Shown here: one piece after another, positions 20,779-27,644 of the stretch
Layout: every line of letters begins with the position of its first letter
Position numbering within the stretch: position 1 is the first letter of the stretch
Assembly: GCA_035308145.1 (NCBI GenBank)
Contig: DATGHD010000265.1
Coordinates: forward strand, 1 to 27,644
DNA: 27,644 nt
Origin: Roseiarcus sp035308145
Lineage (GTDB): Bacteria; Pseudomonadota; Alphaproteobacteria; Rhizobiales; Beijerinckiaceae
Direction: 5' to 3'
Position numbers and translations under genes: made by a program
The notes under the pieces: model-generated
The model's database searches: none
Seen by the model: the letters and a program-made list of their open reading frames with translations, nothing else
What the model was told of the DNA's origin: nothing

Positions 20779-21617
20779 GTCCGTTCGCGGCTTTCTTCGG
20801 CGCGCTTCGGGAGCGCGATGGTTCGCGACCCATGGTCGCCGAGCCAGCTTCCCGAGGCGCCTTTCTCGGCGTCGCGGCGCTGCTCTTCGCTGGCGCCGCG
20901 GCGGCGACGATTGTCTCGGGCGCGTCCATGTCGGCGATGGGCGAGATGCCGATGCCCGGCGGCTGGACGATGTCGATGGCCTGGATGCAGATGCCCGGCG
21001 AGAGCTGGGCCGGCGCCGCGGCGTCGTTCCTCGGCATGTGGGTCGTCATGATGGCGGCGATGATGCTGCCGTCGCTGGTCTCGATGCTGCGGCGCTACCG
21101 CCAAGCCGTCGCGCAAACGGGCGTGACGCGCCTCCGTCGGCTGACGGCTTTGGCGGGCCTCGGGTATTTCTTCGTCTGGACCCTGGTTGGCGTGGCCGTG
21201 TTTCCGCTCGGCGTCGCGCTGACGACGGTCGAGATGCGTGAGCCGGCGCTGTCGCGCGCCGTTCCGATCGCCGCCGGCGTCATCGTCGTGATCGCCGGCG
21301 CGCTCCAGTTCACCGCGTGGAAGGCGCATCATCTCGCCTGTTGCCGGGCGGCGCCGGCCGGCGCCTTGCCGGCGGAGGCCGGCGCGGCCTTGCGCCACGG
21401 GCTCAGGCTCGGCCGCCACTGCGCCTCCTGCTGCGCCGGCCTGATTGCGATCCTCCTCGTCATCGGGGTCATGGACCTTCGCGCCATGCTTATTGTGACC
21501 GCGGCCATCACTCTCGAACGCCTGGCGCCGGCCGGCGCGCTTGTCGCGCGGGCCACCGGGGCCGTCGCTGTCGCCGCCGGGTTGCTGCTGATTGCGCGCG
21601 CGGCGGGGGTTGGATGA
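20775..21617 (+). CDS. DUF2182 family predicted metal-binding membrane protein
   Basis: A protein of up to 280 aa of the DUF2182 family. The diagnostic segment is GMWVVMMAAMMLPSLVSMLRRYR in the first third, with a Met-rich membrane helix suggesting copper or another soft metal, preceded by MSAMGEMPMPGGWTMSMAWMQM. HHLACCRAAPAG and RHCASCCAGL supply Cys pairs near membrane borders. There are about five spans, the last ones in the C-terminal half. The start is uncertain: TTG 20775 overlaps the DUF899 stop codon (TTGA) and would give tight coupling, while ATG 20832 is a safer initiator but has no ribosome binding site. It is likely co-transcribed with the DUF899 gene. The exact function is unknown. 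Confidence 0.8.
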   Translation: MSPFAAFFGALRERDGSRPMVAEPASRGAFLGVAALLFAGAAAATIVSGASMSAMGEMPMPGGWTMSMAWMQMPGESWAGAAASFLGMWVVMMAAMMLPSLVSMLRRYRQAVAQTGVTRLRRLTALAGLGYFFVWTLVGVAVFPLGVALTTVEMREPALSRAVPIAAGVIVVIAGALQFTAWKAHHLACCRAAPAGALPAEAGAALRHGLRLGRHCASCCAGLIAILLVIGVMDLRAMLIVTAAITLERLAPAGALVARATGAVAVAAGLLLIARAAGVG

Positions 21618-21647
21618 GGCAACTTACAGCCAAAGTCTTGCGATCGG

Positions 21648-21667
21648 TTACATATAGGTGTATGTAA
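21648..21667. promoter_or_regulatory. Toxin-antitoxin operator palindrome
   Basis: TTACATA (21648-21654) and TATGTAA (21661-21667) are perfect 7-base arms around a 6-base spacer. The element ends 4 bases before the antitoxin ATG. Placement and symmetry suit binding by a dimeric antitoxin for autoregulation. Confidence 0.6.
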
Positions 21668-21671
21668 GAGC

Positions 21672-21962
21672 ATGACTCACATCTCCATTCGCGACCTGCA
21701 GAAGATTTCCGGCGAATCCATCGGCGCCTTGCCGGGTCCCACGGCCGTAAAGTCGGGGGATCGGACGGTCGGGCTGCTTGTCCCGCTTAAAGCCGCTCAC
21801 CCAGATCGCCTTGCGGCCGTATTGGCGAAGGCGGAAGCGCTGGCCAAAGGTCGCGACGCCGCCGCTGAGGACGCTGCGCTGAGCCGCTTCGGCGATGTCG
21901 ATCCGATCGACTACTCTCTCGAAGAGGTGCGCAAGCTCGTCGCCGGCTTAACGAACGAGTGA
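21672..21962 (+). CDS. Phd/YefM-like type II antitoxin
   Basis: A 96-aa small protein whose N-terminal half, MTHISIRDLQKISGESIGALPGPTAVKSGDRTVGLLVPL, resembles Phd/YefM-type antitoxins: a short beta-helix-beta DNA-binding module with a basic ISIRDLQ segment and a GLLVPL strand. The C-terminal half is Ala/Asp/Glu-rich and likely disordered, the usual toxin-binding arm (ALSRFGDVDPIDYSLEEVRKLVAGL). It precedes a PIN-domain gene with a 4-base overlap (GTGA), and a palindrome lies just upstream, so this is the antitoxin of a type II pair. The subfamily assignment is inference. Confidence 0.75.
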   Translation: MTHISIRDLQKISGESIGALPGPTAVKSGDRTVGLLVPLKAAHPDRLAAVLAKAEALAKGRDAAAEDAALSRFGDVDPIDYSLEEVRKLVAGLTNE

Positions 21963-22402
21963 AAGCGCCATCCTCAACGCTCGTTGTCGACGCGGCCATA
22001 CTGGTGGCTGCGGCACGGGGCAGGAGTTCCGGCGCGATACTGATGGCGGCGCGCTCCGCGGCGCTGGTAACGACCGATCGGGCGATCCATGAAGCGCGGC
22101 GGCGCATCGAACTCGGCCTGAAACGGCCGGAGCTTTTGGCCATCGTAAACGCGCTCGTCGCGGAAATGATGATCGTTCCCGTCGCAGCCTTGTTGCCGAC
22201 GTTGGCGCAGAGCGAAATTGCCTTGAAGGATGCCGTGGCAAGCCGCAACGGATCAACCAAGGACGCCCATATGCTGGCGCTGGCCTGGAGCGTCGATGGG
22301 GACATCTGGACGACGGATCGCGACTTTGCCGGCGCCGGCGTCGCGACATGGTCGACGCCCAATCTCATGCGCGGGTTGGCGGCGGCGCGCAATCCAACGT
22401 GA
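21959..22402 (+). CDS. PIN-domain toxin (VapC-like ribonuclease)
   Basis: A 147-aa PIN-domain protein. All four expected acidic residues are present: Asp11 in VVDAAILVAA, Glu45 in TTDRAIHEARRRI, Asp102 in TKDAHMLALAWSV, and Asp120 (with Asp122) in IWTTDRDFAGAGV. These form the Mg-dependent ribonuclease centre of VapC-type toxins, which cut tRNA or rRNA. The GTG start at 21959 overlaps the antitoxin stop codon, implying coupled translation. The length is slightly above the usual 130. Its target cannot be told from sequence. A DUF429 gene follows 52 bases later on the same strand. Confidence 0.87.
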   Translation: MKAPSSTLVVDAAILVAAARGRSSGAILMAARSAALVTTDRAIHEARRRIELGLKRPELLAIVNALVAEMMIVPVAALLPTLAQSEIALKDAVASRNGSTKDAHMLALAWSVDGDIWTTDRDFAGAGVATWSTPNLMRGLAAARNPT

Positions 22403-22454
22403 CCGGCTGCCAATTTTAGGACGATCGAGATGGTGGTGGCGAGGGAGACGGACG

Positions 22455-22946
22455 GTGGGCGACTCTTCGGGCGGATTTTGGGTGGGCGCCGATCCGGGTG
22501 GGGCGAACGCCTTCGGTTTGGCGATCCTCCTCAGCTCCGGCGAAATACAGACCAAATGCGTGTCGTGCGCCGACCAGGCTGTTGACCTCATCCCATCTAG
22601 ACCATTTGGAGTTGGCATTGACGCCCCCCTCTGGTGGTCATCCGGACGTTCGGCTGACCGCGAGGCGGACCGATGGATTCGTCGCACGCATCATATCGCG
22701 GCTGGAACGGTACAAGCCGCTAATTCCTTGCGAGGTGCGGCGCTGGTACAAGGGATAATGTTCGCAAGTAGATTGCGAGAAAAATATCCTGGAGTTCCCA
22801 TTACCGAATCTCACCCGAAGGCCGTTGCAATGGCGCTTGGTGGATGGGAGAGCGCCGCCGTGGCAAAATTGGGTATTGTCTCAGCAAACGACGATCATAC
22901 AAGAGATGCGACGATGGCTGCTTGGGCGGCTCGTGAGGGATTTTAA
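22455..22946 (+). CDS. DUF429-like (RNase H-fold) protein, short form
   Basis: A 163-aa protein matching the DUF429 family, an RNase H-like fold of unknown role. VGADPGGANAFGLAIL (Asp13) is the first strand pair, FGVGIDAPLWWSSG (Asp56) the second, ITESHPKAVAMALGG (Glu118) follows, and NDDHTRDATMAAWAAREGF (Asp151) is the closing helix, giving the set of acids seen in this superfamily. GTG 22455 is chosen because GAGGGAG (22441-22447) precedes it. Family members are often 220-260 aa, so this is a compact form lacking an insert. GC is lower in 22740-22900 than nearby. It lies 52 bases after the toxin gene; a functional link is not established. Confidence 0.7.
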   Translation: MGDSSGGFWVGADPGGANAFGLAILLSSGEIQTKCVSCADQAVDLIPSRPFGVGIDAPLWWSSGRSADREADRWIRRTHHIAAGTVQAANSLRGAALVQGIMFASRLREKYPGVPITESHPKAVAMALGGWESAAVAKLGIVSANDDHTRDATMAAWAAREGF

Positions 22947-23063
22947 GGGCGCTGGCCGAGGGATCTTGCGTTAACCCGTGATCGCAGCGAACAGGATCCG
23001 AAAAGCTATTGGCTCGCCCCGATTAGCTATTTCTGGCCAGTCTGAGCCGCGCCACAGTGATCC

Positions 23064-24311
23064 TCACAGCTCCTTCTCCGCCAGCTCGCGAAACGCGTCT
23101 GGGACGGAACCTCTCGGGCCTAGCGCGACTGACGCATAGCCGACCGCGTCCCAGCCGAAGCGATCGCGGACCTTGTCGATGGCGCAATCGGCGGCCAGAC
23201 GCTTGATGCCCCTTTTGGCGCCGGGGCGGCGCGCCTCGTCGCGAAGGCCGAGCGGCAAGTCGAGTTGCAATTCCGCATTCTCTTCGAGATGCGAGACTGA
23301 GATCGCAAGGAGCGAGATCGTCCTTTCGCCGGGATGATCGGCGAGCACGCTGCGCACCAACGCCTCGGCGATCTCGGCGAGGATCAAAGTCGCGGCGATC
23401 GGCTGATCGAGCGTCACCGCGCGCGTCACCGAGCTTAAGTCCGCGAAGCGGACGCGGACCGTCACCATGCGTCCCGGCCGCGATTTGCCGCGAAGCCGTG
23501 TTGCGATCCGGTCCGCGAGATGCAGCAGCGTCGGCTTGAAGACCTTCTCTTCGGCGGGCTTCTTGCCGAGCGCCGATTGCGCCCCGGCCGATTGCGCGCG
23601 CCGATGCGTCTTGATCTCGCGCGGATCTCTGTTCCAGGAAAGCGCGGCGAGCTTCTCGCCTGCCGCGGGACCGAGCACTTTGGCGAGCGACCATCCCGGT
23701 AGTTCCGCGAGCTGGCCGATTGTCGCAACGCCCATCTCGGCGAGGCGCGCCTTGGTCGCCGGGCCGACGCCCCACATCAGATCGACGGGCAGCGGATGCA
23801 GGAAGGCGAGCTCCGTCTCGGGATCGACGACGACGAGCCCGTCGGGCTTGGCGACTTGCGAAGCGATTTTCGCCAGGTGCTTGGTGCGCGCCACGCCCAC
23901 CGAGATCGGCAGGCCAAGCTCGGTGCGAACGCGGCGCCGGATCGCCGCGGCGATCTCAGCGGGCGCGCCGAAGAGATGGGTGCAGCCTTTGACGTCGGCG
24001 AACGCCTCGTCGATGGAGATGCGCTCGACGAGCGGCGTGAACTCATCGAGCACGGCGATGGCGGCGTCGCCGAGGCGCTGGTACTCTTTGAAATGGCCAC
24101 CGACAAAGACGAGGCCCGGGCAGAGTTCTTGCGCGCGCCGTCCCGGCATGCCGCTATGGACGCCGAAAGCCTTTGCTTCGTAGGACGCGGCGAGCACGAC
24201 CCCGCCGCCGACCGCGATGGGCTTGCCCAGGAGCGACGGGTCGAGCATCTGCTCGACCGAAGCATAGAAGGCGTCGAGGTCGGCATGGAGGATGGTGGCG
24301 AGGGTTTCCAT
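23064..24311 (-). CDS. dinB: DNA polymerase IV (Y-family translesion polymerase)
   Basis: A 415-aa Y-family DNA polymerase, which copies past damaged template and lacks proofreading. Catalytic acids are in DLDAFYASVE (Asp11) and SIDEAFADV (Asp101, Glu102). Other marks: the GVHSGMPGRRA fingers region, ISVGVARTKHLAKIASQVAKPDGL, the helix-hairpin-helix thumb at LMWGVGPATKARLAEMGVATIGQLAEL, and the little-finger domain from about residue 235 on. ATG 24311 begins METLATILHADLDAF; the frame stays open further upstream but has no homology. A LexA box overlaps the promoter, so the gene should be induced by DNA damage. The C-terminus (VPDAFRELAEKEL) lacks an obvious QLxLF beta-clamp motif at the very end. 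It diverges from a SWIM-domain gene. Confidence 0.93.
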   Translation of the reverse strand: METLATILHADLDAFYASVEQMLDPSLLGKPIAVGGGVVLAASYEAKAFGVHSGMPGRRAQELCPGLVFVGGHFKEYQRLGDAAIAVLDEFTPLVERISIDEAFADVKGCTHLFGAPAEIAAAIRRRVRTELGLPISVGVARTKHLAKIASQVAKPDGLVVVDPETELAFLHPLPVDLMWGVGPATKARLAEMGVATIGQLAELPGWSLAKVLGPAAGEKLAALSWNRDPREIKTHRRAQSAGAQSALGKKPAEEKVFKPTLLHLADRIATRLRGKSRPGRMVTVRVRFADLSSVTRAVTLDQPIAATLILAEIAEALVRSVLADHPGERTISLLAISVSHLEENAELQLDLPLGLRDEARRPGAKRGIKRLAADCAIDKVRDRFGWDAVGYASVALGPRGSVPDAFRELAEKEL

Positions 24312-24338
24312 CCGAGGGACCTGCGGCGTGATTGCCGA

Positions 24339-24353
24339 GAACATAAAGAGAAC
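24339..24353 (-). promoter_or_regulatory. LexA (SOS) box of dinB
   Basis: On the minus strand GTTC, seven bases, GTTC (24353-24339). This is the direct-repeat LexA site established for alphaproteobacteria. It lies 27 bases ahead of the dinB ATG and overlaps the -10 element, so bound LexA would block transcription. Confidence 0.8.
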
Positions 24354-24367
24354 AAAGAGCTTGTCAA
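24340..24367 (-). promoter_or_regulatory. Promoter of dinB
   Basis: A consensus TTGACA (24367-24362) and TATGTT (24345-24340) are separated by 16 bases on the minus strand. The LexA box covers the -10 element. Strong -35, weaker -10 and LexA overlap are usual for SOS genes. Confidence 0.6.
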
Positions 24368-24467
24368 GCTGAATAGCGGGCTCTGCTTCCGGCGACGGCG
24401 CGCCAGACGTCACGCTTGACAAAGTCTTGCGCCTGCTCGACCCGGAGCCTCTGCTGAGGCCGCTAAT

Positions 24468-26141
24468 ATGAACGCCAAGGGGCCAGACCGCTTCGACGTC
24501 GATGCGCTGCGCCACCGCGCAGGCGCGAAAGTTTTCGAGCGCGGCGCGCAATACCATCGAGACGGCCAGGTGCGGATTCTCGCTCTTCAGCCGGGACGTG
24601 TGCTCGCCCATGTGGCCGGATCGGAGGATTACCGAAGCGAGGTCATTGGACGCGGCAAAGAGATCGGCGGCGAATGTTCCTGCCGCGCTTTCGAGGATTT
24701 GGGCTTCTGCAAGCATATGGTCGCGGCGGCGCTGGCGGCCAATGGAGCGGGCGCCGACGCGGAGGCCGACAGCGCGAGCGCGCGCATTCGCGAACATCTC
24801 AAGGCGAAAGGCGTCGCCGCGCTCGTCGAGATGATCCTGAATTTCGCGGAACGCGATCCCGTCCTGTTCCGCAAGCTCGAAACAGCCTCGATCGCGCTCA
24901 GCGCGGACGGCAAGGTCCTCGAGACGCGGTTGCGCAAGGCGATCGACGACGCCACGCGCATCAGGGGCTTCGTCGACTATCGCGAGGCCGGCGGCTGGAC
25001 GTCGGGCGTCAAGGAGGCGCTCGACCTCCTTGCCGATCTCGCCGCGGGCGCACATGCCGGCCTCGCCCTCGAACTCGCGGAGCGCGCGATCGATCGCATC
25101 GAACAGGCGGCTGAGAAGATCGACGATTCCGAGGGGCATTGCCGTGAGCTGCTGAATTTCGCCCGCGACATTCATCTCGCCGCGGCGCGCGCGGCTCGAC
25201 CCGAACCTGTGCGGTTCGCTCGCGACCTCGTCGCGCGCGAGATCGAGAGCGACCTCGAAACCTTCAACGGCGCCGCCGCGCTTTACGCGGACGCGCTCGG
25301 CGAAAAGGGGCTAGCCGAATATCGACGCCTTGCGACCGAAGCCTGGGAAAAGCTGCCCGCTCGCTTGGGGAGGACCCCCGAGAGCGAGGAATTTTCTTAC
25401 GATCACGATCGTCTGTTGGGCATCCTCGATTTTTTCGCTGAGCGGGATGGCGACGTCGAAACCCGCATCGCCCTACGCGCCAAGGACCTGTCGTCGCCTT
25501 GGGATTATCTGCAATTGGCCGAGTTCTGTCTTTCGCAGGGCCGGAGCGAAGAAGCGCTGCGCCGCGCCGAAGAGGGCTTATGGCTATTTGAGGACGGCCG
25601 TCCGGACGAAGGGCTTGTGCTCTTCGCCGCCGGGCTTCTGGCCAAGGCCGGCCGAGGCGAGGACGCTGAGGCGCGTCTATGGCGAGCGTTCGAAAAGGCG
25701 CCGAGCCTGGGCCTCTACAACGGGCTTCGCAATTGCGCCGGCGCGAACGCGCGTGAGCGCGCCGCGAAGTTTCTCGAGGAGCGCCTCGCCAAGAGCGCCG
25801 GATCGTACTCGACCGACGCCGACCTTCTTATTGACATTCTGACGCGTGAGAAAATGTACGCCGCGGCTTGGGCGTCTCTGCGCAAGCACGGCGGCTCGGC
25901 CAGTAGAAAAAAAACCCTTGCTGCGGCGAGCGAGAAGCAGCATCCGCGCGAAGCTCTTCAAACCTATGCCGAGGAGGTCGAGCAACTCGCCAGCAACGGC
26001 GGCAATTCCGGCTACGCGCAGGCCGCGGCGCTGATCGCCCGCATGCGCGGATTGCGAAGCGCGGCTGAACAGGCGGCCTATGTCGCAGCCCTCAAGCAGC
26101 GCTTCGTCAAAAAGCGCAATTTCATGAAACTGTTGGAATGA
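24468..26141 (+). CDS. SWIM zinc-finger domain protein
   Basis: A 557-aa protein with an N-terminal SWIM zinc finger: CSCRAFEDLGFCKHMVAAAL, with ligands Cys70, Cys72, Cys81 and His83 (CxCx8CxH). SWIM domains bind DNA or protein. Residues about 110-557 are almost entirely helical, with repeated Ala/Leu/Glu-rich helical pairs (for example LQLAEFCLSQGRSEEALRRAEEGL and LFAAGLLAKAGRGEDAEARLWRAFEKAPSLGLYNGLRN) that resemble TPR-like repeats. It starts at ATG 24468 and diverges from dinB, with the SOS box about 115 bases upstream of its start. Whether it also responds to DNA damage is unknown. Family members are annotated only as SWIM domain proteins. Confidence 0.85.
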   Translation: MNAKGPDRFDVDALRHRAGAKVFERGAQYHRDGQVRILALQPGRVLAHVAGSEDYRSEVIGRGKEIGGECSCRAFEDLGFCKHMVAAALAANGAGADAEADSASARIREHLKAKGVAALVEMILNFAERDPVLFRKLETASIALSADGKVLETRLRKAIDDATRIRGFVDYREAGGWTSGVKEALDLLADLAAGAHAGLALELAERAIDRIEQAAEKIDDSEGHCRELLNFARDIHLAAARAARPEPVRFARDLVAREIESDLETFNGAAALYADALGEKGLAEYRRLATEAWEKLPARLGRTPESEEFSYDHDRLLGILDFFAERDGDVETRIALRAKDLSSPWDYLQLAEFCLSQGRSEEALRRAEEGLWLFEDGRPDEGLVLFAAGLLAKAGRGEDAEARLWRAFEKAPSLGLYNGLRNCAGANARERAAKFLEERLAKSAGSYSTDADLLIDILTREKMYAAAWASLRKHGGSASRKKTLAAASEKQHPREALQTYAEEVEQLASNGGNSGYAQAAALIARMRGLRSAAEQAAYVAALKQRFVKKRNFMKLLE

Positions 26142-26145
26142 CGCG

Positions 26146-26400
26146 ATGCGGCGAGCAGCGATTGAGGCGCAGAATAAGTATCAGCTGGCGCGCCAGCGCG
26201 AGTTTCGTATCGCCGCTGACGTAGCCGCCGAAGCCTTGGCAGCTTTTCCGGAGGTTTGGGCCATTGCCTTGATCGGCTCAGTGGCGAAGCGGCTATGGAA
26301 GGAGGTTCCGCGGTTCAGCGCGCCTGCGCCTCGCGTGCGATCTGCGGTCAGTGGGGGCAGACGCGTCATGAGACGGCGGGGCGCCTCGCCTCAAAACTGA
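26146..26400 (+). pseudogene. Probable remnant of a nucleotidyltransferase-domain gene
   Basis: The first 55 residues, containing LAAFPEVWAIALIGSVAKRLWKEVPRF, look like the start of a nucleotidyltransferase domain: the GSxAxxLWKEVPRF motif is the usual Gly-Ser catalytic loop. In relatives the chain continues with a WHECKDLDLAL type stretch carrying the catalytic aspartates. Here the reading turns into unrelated Ser/Arg/Pro-rich sequence right after VPRF and ends after 84 residues. No catalytic Asp pair is present. It starts 4 bases after the SWIM gene stop, and its end overlaps the 3' end of ogt by 10 bases on the opposite strand. A deletion or frameshift during rearrangement next to ogt is likely. 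Confidence 0.55.
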
Positions 26401-26954
26401 AACGCCCGCTGCGCTGCCTTTGGCGGCTGTACCTTCACGCCTTCCAGCTCCAACATGCGCTGCTTGGTCGCCGAGCCGCCGGGCGCGGAGAAGCCGCCGA
26501 TCTTGCCGCCGGCCGCGAGCACCCTGTGGCAGGGGATGATCAGCGCCACCGGATTCTTGGCCATGGCCTCGCCGACGTCGCGCGCGGCCTCGGGGCCCGC
26601 GCCGAGCTCCTTCGCCAAGGCGCCATAGGTTGTGGCGCGGCCCCAACCGACGCGTCGCGCCGCCTCGTAGATTTGCTTGAAGAACGGGCCCTGATCGGCA
26701 AGATCCAGCGCCACGTCGGAAAAATCGACCTCTTCGCCGGCGAAATAGCGCTTCACGGCGGCGATTGTCGCGGCGATTTCCCGCGGCGCCGCGCCAGGCT
26801 CGGCGCCTCGCGCTCGGCGCAGCAACAGCCGCTCCGCGGCTTCGGCGGTCTTTACTGGCAGTTGAAAGCGCGTGACGCCTTTTTCGCTCCAGGCGAGGCC
26901 GCAAAAGCCGCTCGCCGTTTCGAAGATGAGATAATGTTGCGCGTGCTGGCCCAT
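26391..26954 (-). CDS. ogt: Methylated-DNA--protein-cysteine S-methyltransferase
   Basis: A 187-aa O6-alkylguanine-DNA alkyltransferase, which repairs O6-methylguanine by moving the alkyl group irreversibly to its own cysteine. The active-site motif is IIPCHRV with Cys142. GWGRATTYGALAKELG (residues 103-118) is the conserved DNA-binding helix-turn-helix with its Arg finger region, and KNPVALI precedes the active site. GGFSAPGGSATKQRMLELEGV completes the C-terminal domain. The N-terminal half (about 1-85) is the variable RNase H-like domain. There are no Ada-type zinc cysteines at the N-terminus, so it is an Ogt/Agt form. ATG 26954 is the start; the ribosome binding site is weak. Confidence 0.93.
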   Translation of the reverse strand: MGQHAQHYLIFETASGFCGLAWSEKGVTRFQLPVKTAEAAERLLLRRARGAEPGAAPREIAATIAAVKRYFAGEEVDFSDVALDLADQGPFFKQIYEAARRVGWGRATTYGALAKELGAGPEAARDVGEAMAKNPVALIIPCHRVLAAGGKIGGFSAPGGSATKQRMLELEGVKVQPPKAAQRAFQF

Positions 26955-27238
26955 TGCTCGGCCTCGGATTTCATTTCTTCGCTGACATTGTGGACGCCAA
27001 GCCGAAATTCAACCCGATTCCTGCGATCCAATCACTTGAGGGTCGGCTCTCAAGCGCTCCGCAGCTGAAACCCGCCGAAAGCAAAATACAAAGCCCAGGT
27101 TAGCGAGATTTTGCATTCCTGCTTGCGCGGGATGACAATGCGGTTGGCGATTTTATCGGGTGGCATTTTGTGCCGGCCCTCGCGCCTGAAGGATCGCGGC
27201 GGCGGCGATCGAGCGTGGCGCCTCTCGCGTCGCGGTCT
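26955..27238. other. Intergenic stretch, no supported gene
   Basis: These 284 bases upstream of ogt and of the solute-binding protein gene hold no convincing coding frame. A weak palindrome around ATTCCTGCTTGCGCGGGAT (27115-27134) may be a worn dispersed repeat. Base composition drops around 27060-27120. Confidence 0.5.
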
Positions 27239-27266
27239 TTGACGAGCGCAACAAGACGCCGATAAT
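27239..27266 (+). promoter_or_regulatory. Sigma-70-like promoter of the solute-binding protein gene
   Basis: TTGACG (27239-27244) and GATAAT (27261-27266) are 16 bases apart. A 7-bp GC-rich stem (GCGCCGC 27278-27284 with GCGGCGC 27294-27300) follows in the leader, just ahead of the ribosome binding site at 27310-27318. Confidence 0.5.
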
Positions 27267-27319
27267 AGACGAGAAAGGCGCCGCCAGACCTACGCGGCGC
27301 GTCAAAAAGGGAGGAAGGC

Positions 27320-27644
27320 ATGGGCGAGATCAGCCGGCGTGGACTGCTTGGCGCGGGCGTCGCCGCCGCTGGCGTGAGCTTGCTGGGCTCGGCCCGGGCC
27401 GTCGCCGCCCCCGAATGGAACGGGCCGCCGCCGGAGGCCGGCGCGCAAATCCGGGTCTTGCGCTGGAAGCAATTCATCCAGGCCGAATTCGACGCCTTTG
27501 TCGCCAACACCAAGAAATTCACCGAGCAGACCGGCGTCAAGGTGCGCGTCGACGCCGAGAGCTGGGACGACATCCGCCCGAAATCGGCGGTGGCCGCCAA
27601 TGTCGGCGCGGGGCCGGACATCATTTTCGGCACGCTCGACGACC
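27320..27644 (+). CDS. Tat-exported ABC transporter substrate-binding protein (partial)
   Basis: The first 108 residues of an extracellular solute-binding protein (family 1 type), cut by the window end. The N-terminus has a twin-arginine signal: SRRGLLGAG with Arg6-Arg7, a hydrophobic stretch GVAAAGVSLLGSA, and a likely cleavage after an Ala near residue 30. The mature part begins with the first beta strand IRVLRWKQF, then FVANTKKFTEQTGVKVRVDAESWDD and SAVAANVGAGPDIIFGTLDD, typical of sugar- or polyol-type binding proteins. GGGAGGAAGG at 27310-27318 supports ATG 27320. The permease and ATPase genes would be expected downstream. The substrate cannot be told from this fragment. Confidence 0.85.
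   Translation, partial: MGEISRRGLLGAGVAAAGVSLLGSARAVAAPEWNGPPPEAGAQIRVLRWKQFIQAEFDAFVANTKKFTEQTGVKVRVDAESWDDIRPKSAVAANVGAGPDIIFGTLDD

Noticed and set aside
23064..25175. A 700-codon minus-strand open frame that includes dinB and extends over the SWIM gene
   Set aside because: Only the part from ATG 24311 has homology (DNA polymerase IV). The upstream extension is antisense to the well-supported SWIM coding region, contains the dinB promoter and LexA box, and reads as a high-GC shadow.

Overview
The window is GC-rich bacterial chromosome, most likely from an alphaproteobacterium of the order Hyphomicrobiales (Rhizobiales). The signs are a GTTC-N7-GTTC LexA box in front of dinB, an ECF41-type sigma factor with its usual carboxymuconolactone decarboxylase partner, and many dispersed palindromes of the kind common in these genomes. 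A methylotroph or methanotroph relative is possible, but nothing here proves a genus. There are no rRNA or tRNA genes, no intact insertion sequence, no CRISPR array and no phage module.

Layout. 1-1012: a glutamine amidotransferase that has lost its 3' end and runs directly into the 3' stump of a glutathione S-transferase gene. 1294-3645: a P-type proton ATPase. 3716-5045: an ArsR / VOC / SRPBCC operon with a clear operator. 5092-7450: small membrane proteins, a GbsR/MarR-type regulator with a palindrome over its promoter, an isoprenylcysteine-methyltransferase-like membrane protein, and three families of dispersed inverted repeats. 7457-9890: a DUF1801 protein, then a poorly characterised pocket of lower GC holding a HEPN-like protein and a PD-(D/E)XK-like protein, both on the minus strand. 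9992-11383: decarboxylase and ECF41 sigma operon with an ECF41-like promoter. 11808-16896: DUF1801, thiopurine methyltransferase, MmcQ/YjbR-like, LysR, SAM methyltransferase and two membrane proteins. 17412-17576: an orphan Flp pilin. 17858-18517: a dihydrofolate-reductase-like protein. 18993-21617: a second ArsR / SRPBCC module with two operators, then DUF899 and DUF2182. 21648-22946: a toxin-antitoxin pair (PIN toxin) and a DUF429 protein. 23064-26954: dinB under an SOS box, a SWIM zinc-finger protein, a nucleotidyltransferase remnant and ogt. 27320-end: the start of a Tat-exported solute-binding protein.

How the genes fit together. Much of the window is small, separately regulated modules rather than one pathway. 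Two ArsR-SRPBCC cassettes share an operator architecture (CC-N4-GGTT core). Two regulators (GbsR-like at 5800, ArsR at 19042) have a promoter whose predicted start falls on or next to the start codon, suggesting leaderless messages repressed by their own products. DNA repair is represented by LexA-controlled dinB and by ogt. The chromosome also shows decay: a two-gene deletion scar at about 282-290 and a nucleotidyltransferase stump overlapping ogt. I found no clearly new system. The best candidate for an undescribed one is the HEPN-like plus nuclease-like pocket at 8109-9890.
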